This document shows positions 53,368-62,429 of a stretch of 64,000 bases of DNA, in pieces. The notes below the pieces were generated by a model, which saw nothing but the letters and a program-made list of their open reading frames with translations, was not told the origin of the DNA and searched no databases. The position numbers and the translations under genes are program-made. The stretch's first letter is position 1, and each line of letters starts with the position of its first letter. The stretch is from CAWFGS01 sp963815535 (GTDB taxonomy: Bacteria > Pseudomonadota > Alphaproteobacteria > Sphingomonadales > Sphingomonadaceae): contig CAWFGS010000003.1 in the NCBI GenBank assembly GCA_963815535.1, forward strand, positions 62,001 through 126,000. The letters are read 5' to 3'.

Positions 53368-53902
53368 ATGACGAAACCACGAAACCGGCGAACAGTCGGC
53401 CAAGCCCATCGGCCGCAAGCTCGCCGCCTATATGGGGCTGGCCGCCGTCGCCGGCCTGTCCGCCATCGCCTACGCACAAGGAAACAGCATGCCGGAACCC
53501 AAGGATGCCGCCTGGCACAACAACCAGCAGCTGGCGCTGGCCGAATTGTCGCCCGCCGATGGCTGGCAGGTCATGCCCGGCAATCTGCACTGGCGGCGCG
53601 TGGCAGGCGATGGCGATGGCGCGAAGCCCACCGTCGCCGATACGGTCACGGTGCATTATGCGGGCACATTCGTCGACGGGACCGGGTTCGACAGTTCGTA
53701 CGACCGCGGCGAGCCGGCGACATTCCCGCTCGGCGGGCTGATCCCGGCATGGCAGATGGCGATCCCGCAAATGGCGGTCGGCGATACGATCGAAATCGTG
53801 GCCCCTGCCGATCTTGCTTACGGCCCGGTAGGTCGCGGCCCCATTCCAGGCGGTGCGACGTTGAAGTTCACGGTGGAACTGCTGGGGATCGAGGGGCAGT
53901 AA
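53368..53902 (+). pseudogene. FKBP-type peptidyl-prolyl isomerase, exported; frameshift in the leader
   Basis: A periplasmic prolyl isomerase. The mature FKBP domain is intact: ADTVTVHYAGTFVDGTGFDS, GGLIPAWQMAIPQMAVGD, IVAPADLAYGPVGRG and PGGATLKFTVELLGIEG. The leader KPIGRKLAAYMGLAAVAGLS is in the same frame, but upstream this frame meets a stop; the likely start ATG 53368 (MTKP) is one base out of phase, fixed by removing one base near 53381. If instead the frame is real, an internal ATG at 53432 gives a truncated signal. It follows the amidohydrolase pair by 5 nt. Confidence 0.82.
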
Positions 53903-53917
53903 GCCCCCGCCAACGCT

Positions 53918-55030
53918 CTAGGTCCAATACAGGATGCGCCCACGCGGCAACACATCGCCCAAGCGCGCTTCGAAGAAGGTGCGAAGGGCGCGCATCGTAT
54001 CCTTGTCGTAAACCTGCTTCTCGCCGCCGAACTTGTTGCGTTTGGCAGTGCGCCGATCGCCGGTCATGTCCAGTTTCGATCCGGGATACCAGCTTTGCAG
54101 CACCGCCTTCGATCCGGGGGTGTAACGGTGGGTAATCAACTCGATGGTGAGGTCCAGATCGGGCACATCGTTCAGCGCCGCGCCGGCGGCATCGATCAAT
54201 TCGCCATAGGCGGCCTGCCACCCCTGCGCCGCGATGATCGGGGCGATGGTCAGCCCGACGCGATACCCCGCCAGCGCCATTTTCCGCAGACCGGCGAGCC
54301 TTGAGGCGACGGGCGCCGTGCCACCTTCGAACCGGGCGTAAGCAGCGGGGTTGATCGACGCACGCATCCGGGTGCGCCCATTATGCGCCAGACCCGGTCA
54401 GCGCATCGACGTCGGCGTATTTCGTGGTGAAGCGCAGTTGCGCGTCCGCGTCCCACGCCCCGAACCATTCGATCGCCGCCGACAGCGATCCGGTGACCCC
54501 CTCGATACCCAGCGGATCGGTGTAGCACGATGCCTCGTAAGTGGTGCCCTTCATGTCGCGCGGTCGGCATTGCGCGAGGTGATGGTCCCTTCCCCCAGAT
54601 AATCCGGCAACGCGCCCAATATCTCGTCCAGATTGGCGTAGACGCGCGTGATCGGCGGCCCTTTCAGCGATCCGGCGAGATAACAGTAATTGCAATGCGC
54701 CGGGCACCCCTGCGCCAGATCGACGCGCCAGTCGGCGCTGGGCGCGATCGGCTGCAATTTGCGCTTCGACGGCGGGCGCGACGACGACGGCCAGCGTCTG
54801 CTTCGCCTGTGCGTAGGCTGCGCGCGGATCGTCGGGGTACTTCATGGTAATGCGGTCGCCGGGCAACTCGGTCACCGCGACCCCCGTCGCGCCCGCCCGT
54901 TCCATGATCGCACGGCCATGCGCGAAACCGCGTGCGGAATTGGTGATCAGCAGATGTTTGGGCCGCCAGGTGCGGGAGGGTGCGGTGGCGGGAGTCGGCG
55001 TCGGGTCGCGGCGTTGGGCAAGGCAGTCAT
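53918..55030 (-). pseudogene. Radical SAM protein of the spore photoproduct lyase family; at least four frame breaks
   Basis: Pieces in three frames assemble into one family member: HLLITNSARGFAHGRAIMER; then DLAQGCPAHCNYCYLAGSLK with the CxxxCxxC cluster for 4Fe-4S/SAM; then TTYEASCYTDPLGIEGVTGS; then RASINPAAYARFEGG, TIELITHRYTPGSKAVLQSW and the end GRILYWT. Breaks lie near 54394 (extra G in GGG), 54555, 54773 and close to the start (about 55000). The true members repair thymine spore photoproduct in spore formers; in non-sporulating proteobacteria the role is unknown. Start set at ATG 55030 (MTALPNAA), uncertain. Convergent with the FKBP gene. Confidence 0.8.
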
Positions 55031-55060
55031 GTCTATCGAACGAACCACCTTCGCGAACGT

Positions 55061-55408
55061 TCACATATTCGCAAATGGTGCAGGCGCTTCCCCGTCCCCA
55101 TAAAGGTGAGTGGCCGACCAACTGCCCATCGCGCGAATGACGGGCGACAATTCACGGCCCGCCTCCGTCAGCCGATAGCGCGCGATTCGGCCAGTCGGCG
55201 GGTCGCGTCGCAGCACGCCTGCGTCACACAACATCGCCAGCCGCGACGTCAACGCGGCGCGGCTTATCGGCAAACGGTCCATGAACTGTTGAAACCGTGC
55301 CGCGCCCAGAAACGCCTCGCGCATAATCAACAGCACCCACCGATCGCCCAGCAAGCGAGACGCGCGGCCGATGGGGCAAGGCGAAGTCGATGGCACATAT
55401 TTACGCAT
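55061..55408 (-). CDS. HxlR family transcriptional regulator
   Basis: A 115-aa winged-helix regulator: CPIGRASRLLGDRWVLLIMR, RFQQFMDRLPISRAALTSRL and the wing GVLRRDPPTGRIARYRLTEA. The N-terminal Cys of HxlR proteins, used for redox sensing in some, is present. ATG at 55408 (MRKYVPSTSPCPIG). It is divergent from the thioesterase gene; two GGTCTGT-type palindromes lie in the 74-nt gap, one touching its start codon. Confidence 0.93.
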   Translation of the reverse strand: MRKYVPSTSPCPIGRASRLLGDRWVLLIMREAFLGAARFQQFMDRLPISRAALTSRLAMLCDAGVLRRDPPTGRIARYRLTEAGRELSPVIRAMGSWSATHLYGDGEAPAPFANM

Positions 55409-55425
55409 GGTCTGTATTCTAGACT
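55409..55425. promoter_or_regulatory. HxlR operator candidate 1 (next to hxlR start)
   Basis: GGTCTGT-ATT-CTAGACT is an imperfect inverted repeat directly abutting the regulator's ATG. It shares GGTCTGT with the better copy at 55454, which suggests autoregulation. Confidence 0.5.
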
Positions 55426-55453
55426 TGCGATTGCCGCGCACAAGCGCTTTATA

Positions 55454-55470
55454 GGTCTGTAAAACAGACC
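55454..55470. promoter_or_regulatory. HxlR operator candidate 2 (upstream of thioesterase)
   Basis: GGTCTGT-AAA-ACAGACC is a perfect 7-bp inverted repeat with a 3-nt centre. It ends just before the GAGGAG ribosome-binding site of the thioesterase gene, so a bound regulator would block its transcription. Confidence 0.6.
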
Positions 55471-55482
55471 GAGGAGCACGAC

Positions 55483-55920
55483 ATGGCCCACACGCGATTT
55501 GCAAACCAAGACGAAGCGCTCGCCTATATGAAGGAAGTCGCGGTCAAGGGGTCGGGGTTTTCGAACTGGCTGGGCATCGAACCGGTGCGCGTTTGGGAAG
55601 GATCATCGGAACTCGTGCTGGAAATGCGCCCCGAACTGACCCAGCATCACGGCTATGCCCACGGCGCGATCATCGGCGTGATGGCGGACAATGCCTGCGC
55701 CTGGGCCGGTGCGAGCGCGGTCGGTGACGTGGTGACCGGCAATTACACGATCAATTTCCTCAGCCCCGCGCAAGGCACGCATTTGCGGGCGAACGGTACG
55801 GTGATGAAAGCCGGTAAACGCCAGGCAATAGTGCGCGCCGATGTCTGGTCGGAAAGCGCGGGCAGCGCGCCCGTGCTGGTCGCGGTCGCACAGGCGACCA
55901 TCATCCCGACCGGTCGCTGA
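55483..55920 (+). CDS. PaaI-type hotdog-fold thioesterase
   Basis: A 145-aa acyl-CoA thioesterase-like protein. The hotdog signature is HHGYAHGAIIGVMADNACAW, with the usual His-Gly before the long helix, followed by NYTINFLSPAQG and RANGTVMKAGKRQAIVRADV. GAGGAG is 7 nt upstream of the ATG. It is divergent from the HxlR regulator, which probably represses it. Substrate unknown, typically small aromatic or medium-chain acyl-CoA. Confidence 0.92.
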   Translation: MAHTRFANQDEALAYMKEVAVKGSGFSNWLGIEPVRVWEGSSELVLEMRPELTQHHGYAHGAIIGVMADNACAWAGASAVGDVVTGNYTINFLSPAQGTHLRANGTVMKAGKRQAIVRADVWSESAGSAPVLVAVAQATIIPTGR

Positions 55921-55933
55921 ACCCCGCGGGGTT
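55920..55933. terminator. Palindrome between converging thioesterase and dxs stops
   Basis: AACCCC-GC-GGGGTT is a perfect 14-bp palindrome filling almost the entire 15-nt gap between the two stop codons. It may end transcription from both sides, although there is no T-tract. Confidence 0.4.
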
Positions 55934-55935
55934 GC

Positions 55936-57875
55936 TTACGCCCGCGCGTCTTCCACGCGTTCGCTTTCACCGGCGCTGTTGTGGCGCAGCGCCTTCAGCA
56001 CCGTGTCGACGATATGCGGCGCGTTGAGGCCCGCTTCGTCATATTGCTTGTCCGGCGCGTCGTGGTCCTGAAACAGATCGGGCAGGCGCAGCGTGCGGAT
56101 TTTCAGGCCGGCATCCGTCAGCCCCTCGTCGCTGGCCATCGTCAGCACATGCGCGCCCAGCCCGCCGATGCTGCCTTCCTCCACCGTCACGACCACTTCA
56201 TGGTCGCGCATCAGCCGCGCGATCAGATCGGTGTCGAGCGGCTTGGCGAAGCGCAGATCGGCGACCGTGGTGCTGAGCCCCTTGGCTTCCAGCTGGTCGG
56301 CCGCCTTTTGCGCTTCGGCCAGCCGCGTGCCGAGCGACAGCAGCGCGATCTTGCTGCCTTCGCGCACGACGCGGCCCTTGCCGATTTCCAGCAGTTCGGG
56401 CGTTTCGGGCAAAGCCACGCCCGTGCCGGCCCCGCGCGGATAACGAAACGCGATCGGCCCGCTGTCATGCATCGCGGCGGTGTAGGTCATGTGGACCAGC
56501 TCCGCCTCGTCCGCAGCGGCCATCACCACGAAATTGGGCAAGGTCGCGAGATAGGTGACGTCGAACGTGCCCGCATGGGTCGCGCCGTCCGCACCGACCA
56601 GCCCGGCCCGGTCGATCGCAAAGCGCACCGGCAGGTTCTGGATCGCGACATCGTGCACCACCTGATCGAAAGCGCGCTGCAGGAAGGTCGAATAGATCGC
56701 GCAGAACGGCCGCATCCCCTGCGCCGCCAGCCCGGCGGCAAAGGTCACGCCGTGCTGTTCGGCGATGCCGACATCGAACGCGCGAGTCGGGATGCGCCTT
56801 GGCGAATTTGTCGACGCCCGTGCCGCTCGGCATGGCGGCGGTGATCGCGCAGATGCGGTCGTCCGTTTCGGCCAGCTTGGCCAGCGTTTCGCCGAACACG
56901 TTCTGATAGGATGGCGGGCCGCCGCCCGGCCCCTTGTCCTGTTTGCCCGACACCACGTCGAATTTCGCCACGCCGTGATATTTGTCGGCGCTTTCTTCGG
57001 CAGGGGCGTAGCCCTTGCCCTTCGTCGTGACGACATGGATCAGCACCGGCCCCTGCTCGCTGTCGCGCACATTTTCCAGCACGGGCATCAGATGATCGAG
57101 ATTGTGCCCGTCGATCGGGCCGACATAATAGAAGCCCAGCTCTTCGAACAACGTGCCGCCGGTCACCATGCCGCGCGTGAATTCTTCCGCCTTGCCGAGC
57201 GAGTTGTGCACCCGGCGCGACATTTTCGCGACCATTTTGGACGCCATGGTCCGCAGGCCGAGATATTCGCTGCTCGACACCATGCGCGCGAGATAGGCGG
57301 ACAGGCCGCCCACCGGCGGCGCGATCGACATGTCGTTGTCGTTCAGGATCACGATCAGCCGGTTGCCCGCCTGTTCGGCGTTGTTCATCGCTTCGTACGC
57401 CATGCCCGCGCTCATCGCGCCGTCGCCGATGACGGCGATCGCCTTGCCCGGCGTGCCTGCCAGCTTGTTCGCCACGGCAAAGCCCAAGGCCGGCGGAAAT
57501 GGAGGTGCTGGAATGCGCCGCGCCGAACGGGTCGTATTCGCTCTCGCTGCGCTTGGTGAAGCCGCTGAGGCCGCCGCCCTGGCGCAAGGTGCGGATACGG
57601 TCGCGCCTGCCGGTCAGGATCTTGTGCGGATAGGCCTGATGCCCGACATCGAAGATCAGCCGATCGTCCGGCGTGTTGAACACGTAATGGATGGCGGTGG
57701 TCAGTTCCACCACGCCCAGGCCCGATCCCAGATGCCCGCCGGTGCTGCCGACCGCGCAGATCATTTCGGCGCGCAGTTCATCGGCCAGCTGGCGCAATTG
57801 TTCGGGTTTCAGCTTGCGCAGGTCGGTGGGATTATCGACCTGATCGAGCAGCGGTGTATCGGGCGAACCAGTCAT
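55936..57875 (-). pseudogene. dxs: 1-Deoxy-D-xylulose-5-phosphate synthase, two frame breaks
   Basis: First enzyme of the MEP isoprenoid pathway: condenses pyruvate and glyceraldehyde 3-phosphate with thiamine diphosphate. N-terminal frame: [20 protein letters not shown] (ATG 57875), [33 protein letters not shown]. From about 57490: [20 protein letters not shown] (ThDP motif with [17 protein letters not shown]). From about 56795: [20 protein letters not shown] with the catalytic Glu, and [10 protein letters not shown]. Repaired length is about 646 aa, normal. As dxs is usually essential, the breaks are probably sequence errors. MQGR-MTGS at 57887 is an alternative start. Confidence 0.9.
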
Positions 57876-57943
57876 GCGCCCTTGCATACACACGCTTTTT
57901 GCCGCTGTCGATGAACGAGACGGCGCGCGATCGCGCAGGCGCG

Positions 57944-58266
57944 TCAGGCGTCCGCTGTCAAAACCGATTCCAGCAGGCCGGGAAAACGGGCATCGACCGC
58001 GTCGCGGCGCAAACGTATGCAGCACGCGCACACCGTCCTTGCGTGCCTCGACCAGTCCGGCAGCGCGCAGGATGGTGTAATGGTTGGACATCGTCGCGCG
58101 CGGCAGATCGGGACAGGCGGCCTGACTGCACGACAGCCCTTCCCCCGCAATGCGGCGATCCTCGATCCAGCCGGCGAATGATGGCGAGCCGCGACGGTTC
58201 CGCCAACGCGTGGAGAGCCACCGCAAGCGGTACGTCGTCCAATCGGGGATGCGTGAAATGTGCCAC
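57944..58266 (-). pseudogene. ArsR family transcriptional regulator, frame broken
   Basis: Starts [20 protein letters not shown] with [13 protein letters not shown], the first helices of an ArsR winged helix. The recognition part ([40 protein letters not shown]) is in a second frame, and the end ([19 protein letters not shown]) in a third. Breaks are near 58170 and 58020. Repaired length is about 107 aa. It is divergent from an SDR oxidoreductase gene, with two GTTCG...CGAAC palindromes between or at the starts. Confidence 0.82.
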
Positions 58267-58268
58267 GC

Positions 58269-58286
58269 GTTCGATATATCACGAAC
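58269..58286. promoter_or_regulatory. ArsR operator candidate 1
   Basis: GTTCG-ATATATCA-CGAAC, a perfect 5-bp inverted repeat with an A+T-rich centre, ends 3 nt from the regulator's start codon. Confidence 0.5.
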
Positions 58287-58316
58287 GACGACACTTTCAA
58301 TTCCGTCGGTTTCTTT

Positions 58317-58345
58317 GTTCGGATATATTGAACTATATACCGAAC
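58317..58345. promoter_or_regulatory. ArsR operator candidate 2
   Basis: GTTCGG at 58317 and CCGAAC ending at 58345 flank an A+T-rich core with TATA on both sides (GGATATATTG, AACTATATAC). It is a longer relative of the site at 58269 and lies between the divergent ArsR and SDR genes. Confidence 0.5.
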
Positions 58346-58405
58346 GCTGCCTATCTGGATTTGAGCGGAACGGCGATCCTGCCGCTTCCATCACAGGAGA
58401 ACATC

Positions 58406-59165
58406 ATGACCAAACCCCTTGAAAACCAGATCGCCCTCGTTACCGGGGCATCGCGCGGCATCGGCGCGGCCATCGCCAAACGCTTCGCCGCGGATGGCGC
58501 GCATGTGCTGGTGCATTACGGCAGTTCGGACGGACGCGGCGAAGGATGTCGTCGCCGCGATCGAGGCCGATGGCGGCGCAGCCTCGATCGTTCAGGGCGA
58601 CTTGCTGGCGGCGGATGGCGCGGCAGAACTCTCGCCGCCGCCGTCATCGCCTGGCTGGACGGGCGCAAGCTGGATGTGCTGGTCAACAATGCCGGGGTGG
58701 CGGAATTCGTGGAACTGGCGGACACCGATGCAGGGGTGATCGACCGGCAATTGGCCGTAAACGTGCGCGCGCCGTTCCTGCTGTCCGTCGCGCTGAAGGA
58801 TCATCTGGCGGACGATGCGCGCGTGATCTTCACCAGCTCCATCGTGGCCGAGCACGAATTTCTCCGGCATCCCCGCCTACGCGTTGACGAAAGGGCGCGG
58901 TGAACACACTGGTCCGCGATCTGGCGGCGAATGGGGGCCACGCGGCATCCGCGTCAACGCAGTCGCACCCGGAGCCATCCTGACCGATATGTCCGCATGG
59001 CTGGAAAGCGACGATGGCGAAGCGAACGCGCGAAGGGACATGCAGGCGTTGAAACGGATCGGCCAGCCTGACGATATCGCTGGAACCGCTGCATTTCTGG
59101 CGGGGCCGGACAGCGCATGGGTGACCGGTCAGGTGATCGACACGTCGGGCGGCGCGAAGCTGTAG
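58406..59165 (+). pseudogene. Short-chain dehydrogenase/reductase, about four frame breaks
   Basis: NAD(P)-dependent oxidoreductase of the classical SDR family. Fragments in order: IALVTGASRGIGAAIAKRFA (cofactor loop TGxxxGIG), AAKDVVAAIEADGGAASIVQ (second frame), KLDVLVNNAGVAEFVEL (first frame, NNAG), VIFTSSIVAE with the catalytic Ser, SGIPAYALTKG-type Tyr-x3-Lys (third frame), and GIRVNAVAPGAILTDMSAWL to the end. Breaks are near 58528, 58625, 58865 and 58930. ATG at 58406 has AGGAGA upstream. Repaired length is about 250 aa. Substrate unknown; probably controlled by the divergent ArsR protein. Confidence 0.85.
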
Positions 59166-59180
59166 GGCGCAATCGGAACG

Positions 59181-59210
59181 GCCCGCCCGGTTCATGCCGG
59201 GCGGGTCGTT
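59181..59210. terminator. Hairpin terminator between SDR gene and zur
   Basis: GCCCGCCCGG (59181-59190) pairs with CCGGGCGGGT (59197-59206) around a TTCATG loop, followed by CGTTT. Being symmetrical between converging genes (stops at 59165 and 59222), it can serve both strands. Confidence 0.65.
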
Positions 59211-59221
59211 TCGCCGTCATG

Positions 59222-59698
59222 TCAGGCGCAGGCGCCGCACAGACCGCGGATTTCGATGATCGGGCGGCGTGTGTGAAACCCGCTATCGCTGGCAACGGCG
59301 CGCACCTTGCCGGACACCTCGTCGCTGTCGATATGGGTCGCTTCCCCGCATTCGTCGCACACCAGGAAGATGCAATCGTGCTCGCAACCGGGATGGCTGT
59401 TGGCGAGGTAGGCGTTGGAGCTTTCCACGCGCATGGCCAGATTGTTCGCCACGAACAGGTCCAGAATGCGGTAGATGCTGTTGGCCGCAACCCGCTTGCC
59501 GCGCGACTTCGACAGATTGTCGGCAATGTCGTAGGCGGAGGCCGGTCGTTCGTGCCGCGCCAGTTCGGCAAACACGTCGCCGCGCATCCCGGTCCATTGC
59601 TCGCCTGCGGACATCAGGGCATCGCGCGCCGCATCGATCAGGGTCTGGCCCGAATGTTCGGCGTGGGGATGGATATGTTTCGCTGCTGTCTGCGCCAT
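59222..59698 (-). CDS. zur: Fur family regulator, Zur-like
   Basis: A 158-aa metal-responsive repressor. The winged-HTH half has ALMSAGEQWTGMRGDVFAEL and RPASAYDIADNLSKSRGKRV-type sequence, then AANSIYRILDLFVANNLAMR. The dimer/metal half has HPGCEHDCIFLVCDECGEAT with clustered Cys and His, and the C-terminal GLCGACA pair. This cysteine layout suits the zinc-uptake regulator Zur better than Fur; the assignment within the family is inference. ATG at 59698 chosen (MAQTAAKHIHPH); MQAMAQ three codons upstream is possible. It is one of few intact genes in the last 11 kb. Confidence 0.88.
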   Translation of the reverse strand: MAQTAAKHIHPHAEHSGQTLIDAARDALMSAGEQWTGMRGDVFAELARHERPASAYDIADNLSKSRGKRVAANSIYRILDLFVANNLAMRVESSNAYLANSHPGCEHDCIFLVCDECGEATHIDSDEVSGKVRAVASDSGFHTRRPIIEIRGLCGACA

Positions 59699-59745
59699 CG
59701 CCTGCATATAGCGACGCACGCGGGCCGCTATACCAGCGGGCGCGA

Positions 59746-60423
59746 TCAGTTGCGGGTGAAGGACGCTTTGTAGAAGCTGGATACATCTTCTGCAACGCCG
59801 CCACCTTGGGCTTGTCCCAGCGCAGGATGTAACCGTGGCGCGGGTTTTCGACCATGAAATCCTGATGATAATCTTCGGCCTTGTAGAACTTCTTGTAGCT
59901 TTCGACTCGGTCACGATCGGGCGGTTCCATTTGCCCGATGCCTTCATCTGTTTGAGATAGGCGGCGGCAACGGTGCGCTGTTCCTCGCCCAGCGGAACCA
60001 GCGCGGCGCGATATTGCGATCCGCGATCGGGGCCCTGGCGGTTCTTCAACGTCGGATCGGCAACGACGGAAAAGAATATGCGCAGCAACTCGTCGTAGCG
60101 CACGACTTTCGGATCGTAGACGACCCGCACCGCTTCGGCATGGCCGGTGTTGCCGCTGTTGGTCTGTTTGTAGGTCGCGGTCGACGGCGCTGCCGCCGTG
60201 ATAGCCGGCAACGGCGCTCTTCACGCCCTTGACATGGCTGAACACCCCTTCGACACCCCAGAAACATCCGCCTGCGAAAATGGCGACCTTGTTGCCGCTG
60301 CGTTTCCTTGGCGACGCGTTTGGCCGCGGGGGCGGCGACCACATTTTCGGCCGCGATGGCGGGTTGCTGGCAGGCCGACAGAGCGAGGCCGAGCGATGCG
60401 GCGGCGAGGACTGTGCGCTTCAT
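59746..60423 (-). pseudogene. msrA: Peptide-methionine (S)-S-oxide reductase, exported; several frame breaks
   Basis: Repairs methionine-S-sulfoxide. ATG 60423 begins MKRTVLAAASLGLALSACQQ, a signal peptide with lipobox. The catalytic loop AIFAGGCFWGVEGVFSHVKG is in a second frame (break near 60300), TGHAEAVRVVYDPKVVRYDE and GSQYRAALV in a third (near 60190), and YHQDFMVENPRHGYILRWDK back in the second (near 59905). A last shift near 59770 gives the expected end SFYKASFTRN with stop at 59746. Repaired length is about 225 aa. Exported, like MsrB at 47166. zur lies 47 nt downstream. Confidence 0.86.
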
Positions 60424-60432
60424 GGTCAGACC

Positions 60433-60570
60433 TTACCCGATGATCGCGGCGGCGGCTTCGGGAACCAGCGGCGACCACAATTCGGGGCCGGACTGAACGG
60501 TCAGCGCAATCGCGCCCAGGATGAAACCGATGGCGATGTTGCGGGCGGTGTCGGTGTTGAAGATGCTCAT
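60433..60570 (-). CDS. Small 45-aa membrane-type protein
   Basis: MSIFNTDTARNIAIGFILGA followed by IALTVQSGPELWSPLVPEAA and AAIIG. It has a polar start, one hydrophobic segment (about 11-26) and a Pro/Ala-rich tail. Too short for routine gene calls, but the frame is clean, in a region rich in indels, and the composition is protein-like. It ends 9 nt before the msrA start on the same strand. Function unknown. Confidence 0.6.
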   Translation of the reverse strand: MSIFNTDTARNIAIGFILGAIALTVQSGPELWSPLVPEAAAAIIG

Positions 60571-60784
60571 GATGATGGCTTTCGGATCTGTCGTTCGAAT
60601 TATGAAAGCCATGTATCGAACCGCGGTTAGCGCGGACTGAACATGACGTTTTCATTATGTTATTCGACACGAACCCGCGAACGGTTACATCGGTTGCAAA
60701 TTAATTGTGATGAGGGGTGAACAAGGGGTCAATCCTTGCTCGTTCACCTTCGATCAGGCCTGAACTGTGTCCGATCTGGCCCGA
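60571..60784. other. Intergenic region between purH and the 45-aa gene
   Basis: About 214 nt, partly A+T-rich for this window (GTTTTCATTATGTTATTCGAC near 60645-60665). It probably contains the promoter of the 45-aa protein/msrA unit on the minus strand. No gene seen. Confidence 0.35.
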
Positions 60785-62419
60785 TCAGTGCCGGAAATGG
60801 CGCATTCCGGTGAATACCATCGCCAGACCGGCCTCGTCGGCGGCGGCGATCACCTCGTCGTCGCGGATCGATCCGCCGGGCTGGATGACTGCGGTCGCGC
60901 CCGCTTCCGCTGCCGAGATCAACCCGTCGGCGAAGGGGAAGAACGCATCGGACGCGACTGCGCTGCCGACGGTGCGCGGCGCGTCCCAGCCATGCGTTTC
61001 CGCTGCCTCGCGCGCCTTCATCGCGGCGATGCGCGCGCTGTCGCGGCGGTTCATCTGGCCCGCGCCGATGCCCGCCGTCACGCCGTCCTTCACATAGACG
61101 ATGGCATTCGATTTGACATGCTTCGCCACGGTCCAGGCCATCAGGCAATCGCGCAGTTCCCGCATCCGTCGGCGCGCGCTTGGTGACGACTTTCAGGTCG
61201 TCCGCGGCCACCGCGCCATTGTCGCGGCTTCTGCACCAGCAGCCCGCCGGCGATGGTCTTCATGGTGAAGCCGGCGCGCGCCGGCATCGGCGAGATCGCC
61301 GGTCAGCAGCAGGCGCAGGTTCTTCTTTTTCGCAAAGACCGCCCTGGCCGCATCGTCGGCATCGGGCGCGACCACGACTTCGGTGAAGATTTCGGCGATG
61401 GCTTCCGCCGTCGGCCCGTCCAGCGGACGGTTGCAGGCGATGATCCCGCCGAACGCCGACACGCTGTCGCATTCGAAGCGCCGCGCGATACGCTTCCAGC
61501 AGCGTGTCCCCGCTCGCAACGCCGCAGGGATTGGCATGTTTGACGATGACGACGGTCGGCGGGCCGCTCGGCAAATTCCGCAATCAGTTCGACCGCGGCA
61601 TCGGCATCGTTGTAATTGTTGTAGCTGAGCGCCTTGCCCTGAACCTGCTCGCGCCTGCGGCAACGCCGACGCGCGCCCGCAGCCTGCCCCAGATACAGCG
61701 CCGCCTCCTGATGCGGGTTTTCGCCGTAACGCAGCGTATCGGCCCGCTTGAACGCGATCGGCATGGTGTCCGGAAACGGGGTCGCGCCGCAATGCCTCGG
61801 CCCCCAGCGGATTGGTGAAGGCATCGCCCCAGGCGAACCAGTTGGCGATCGCCGCGTCATAAGCGGCGGTCGCGGCGTAAGCCTTCGCCGCCATGCGGGT
61901 GCGGAACGCCAGCGAGGTCGCGCCGTCGCCGGCATCCAGTTCTTCGATGACAGCGCCGTAATCGGCGGGATCGGTCACGATGGTGACGAACCGGTGGTTT
62001 TTCGCAGCGGAACGCACCATGCTCGGCCCGCCGATATCGATGTTCTCGATGATTTCCGCCCGGTCGGCGCCCTTCGCCACGGTCGCTTCGAACGGGTAGA
62101 GGTTGACCACCACCAGATCGATCGCGCCGATGCCGTGTTCTTCCATCGCGGCGGCATGCCCGGGATCGTCGCGCACCGCCAGCAGTCCGCCATGCACCTT
62201 CGGGTGCAGCGTCTTGACCCGGCCATCCATCATTTCGGGAAAGCCGGTCAGGTCCGACACGTCGCGCACGGTCAGCCCGGCATCGCGCAGCGCCTTGGCC
62301 GTGCCGCCGGTGGAAATCAGTTCGACACCGTGGCGCGGCCAGCGCATGGCCCAGATCGACCAGCCCGGTCTTGTCGGATACCGACAGCAGCGCGCGCTTG
62401 ATCGTGACATGGCGGTCAT
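60785..62419 (-). pseudogene. purH: Bifunctional AICAR formyltransferase/IMP cyclohydrolase, many frame breaks
   Basis: Final two steps of purine synthesis. N-terminal cyclohydrolase pieces: VTIKRALLSVSDKTGLVDLG, then GVELISTGGTAKALRDAGLT, VSDLTGFPEMMDGRVKTLHP, KVHGGLLAVRDD and NIDIGGPSMVRSAAKNHRFV. Transformylase pieces: [77 protein letters not shown], and the end [20 protein letters not shown] to [11 protein letters not shown]. They alternate between frames at least six times. The start is probably ATG 62419 (MTA), followed by a missing base before VTIKRAL. purH is normally essential in rich-gene genomes, so sequence error is the likely cause. Confidence 0.88.
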
Positions 62420-62429
62420 AGGCGTTACC

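Noticed and set aside
53918..55030. Possible sign of sporulation (spore photoproduct lyase family protein)
   Set aside because: The family is common in non-sporulating proteobacteria; nothing else here suggests spores.
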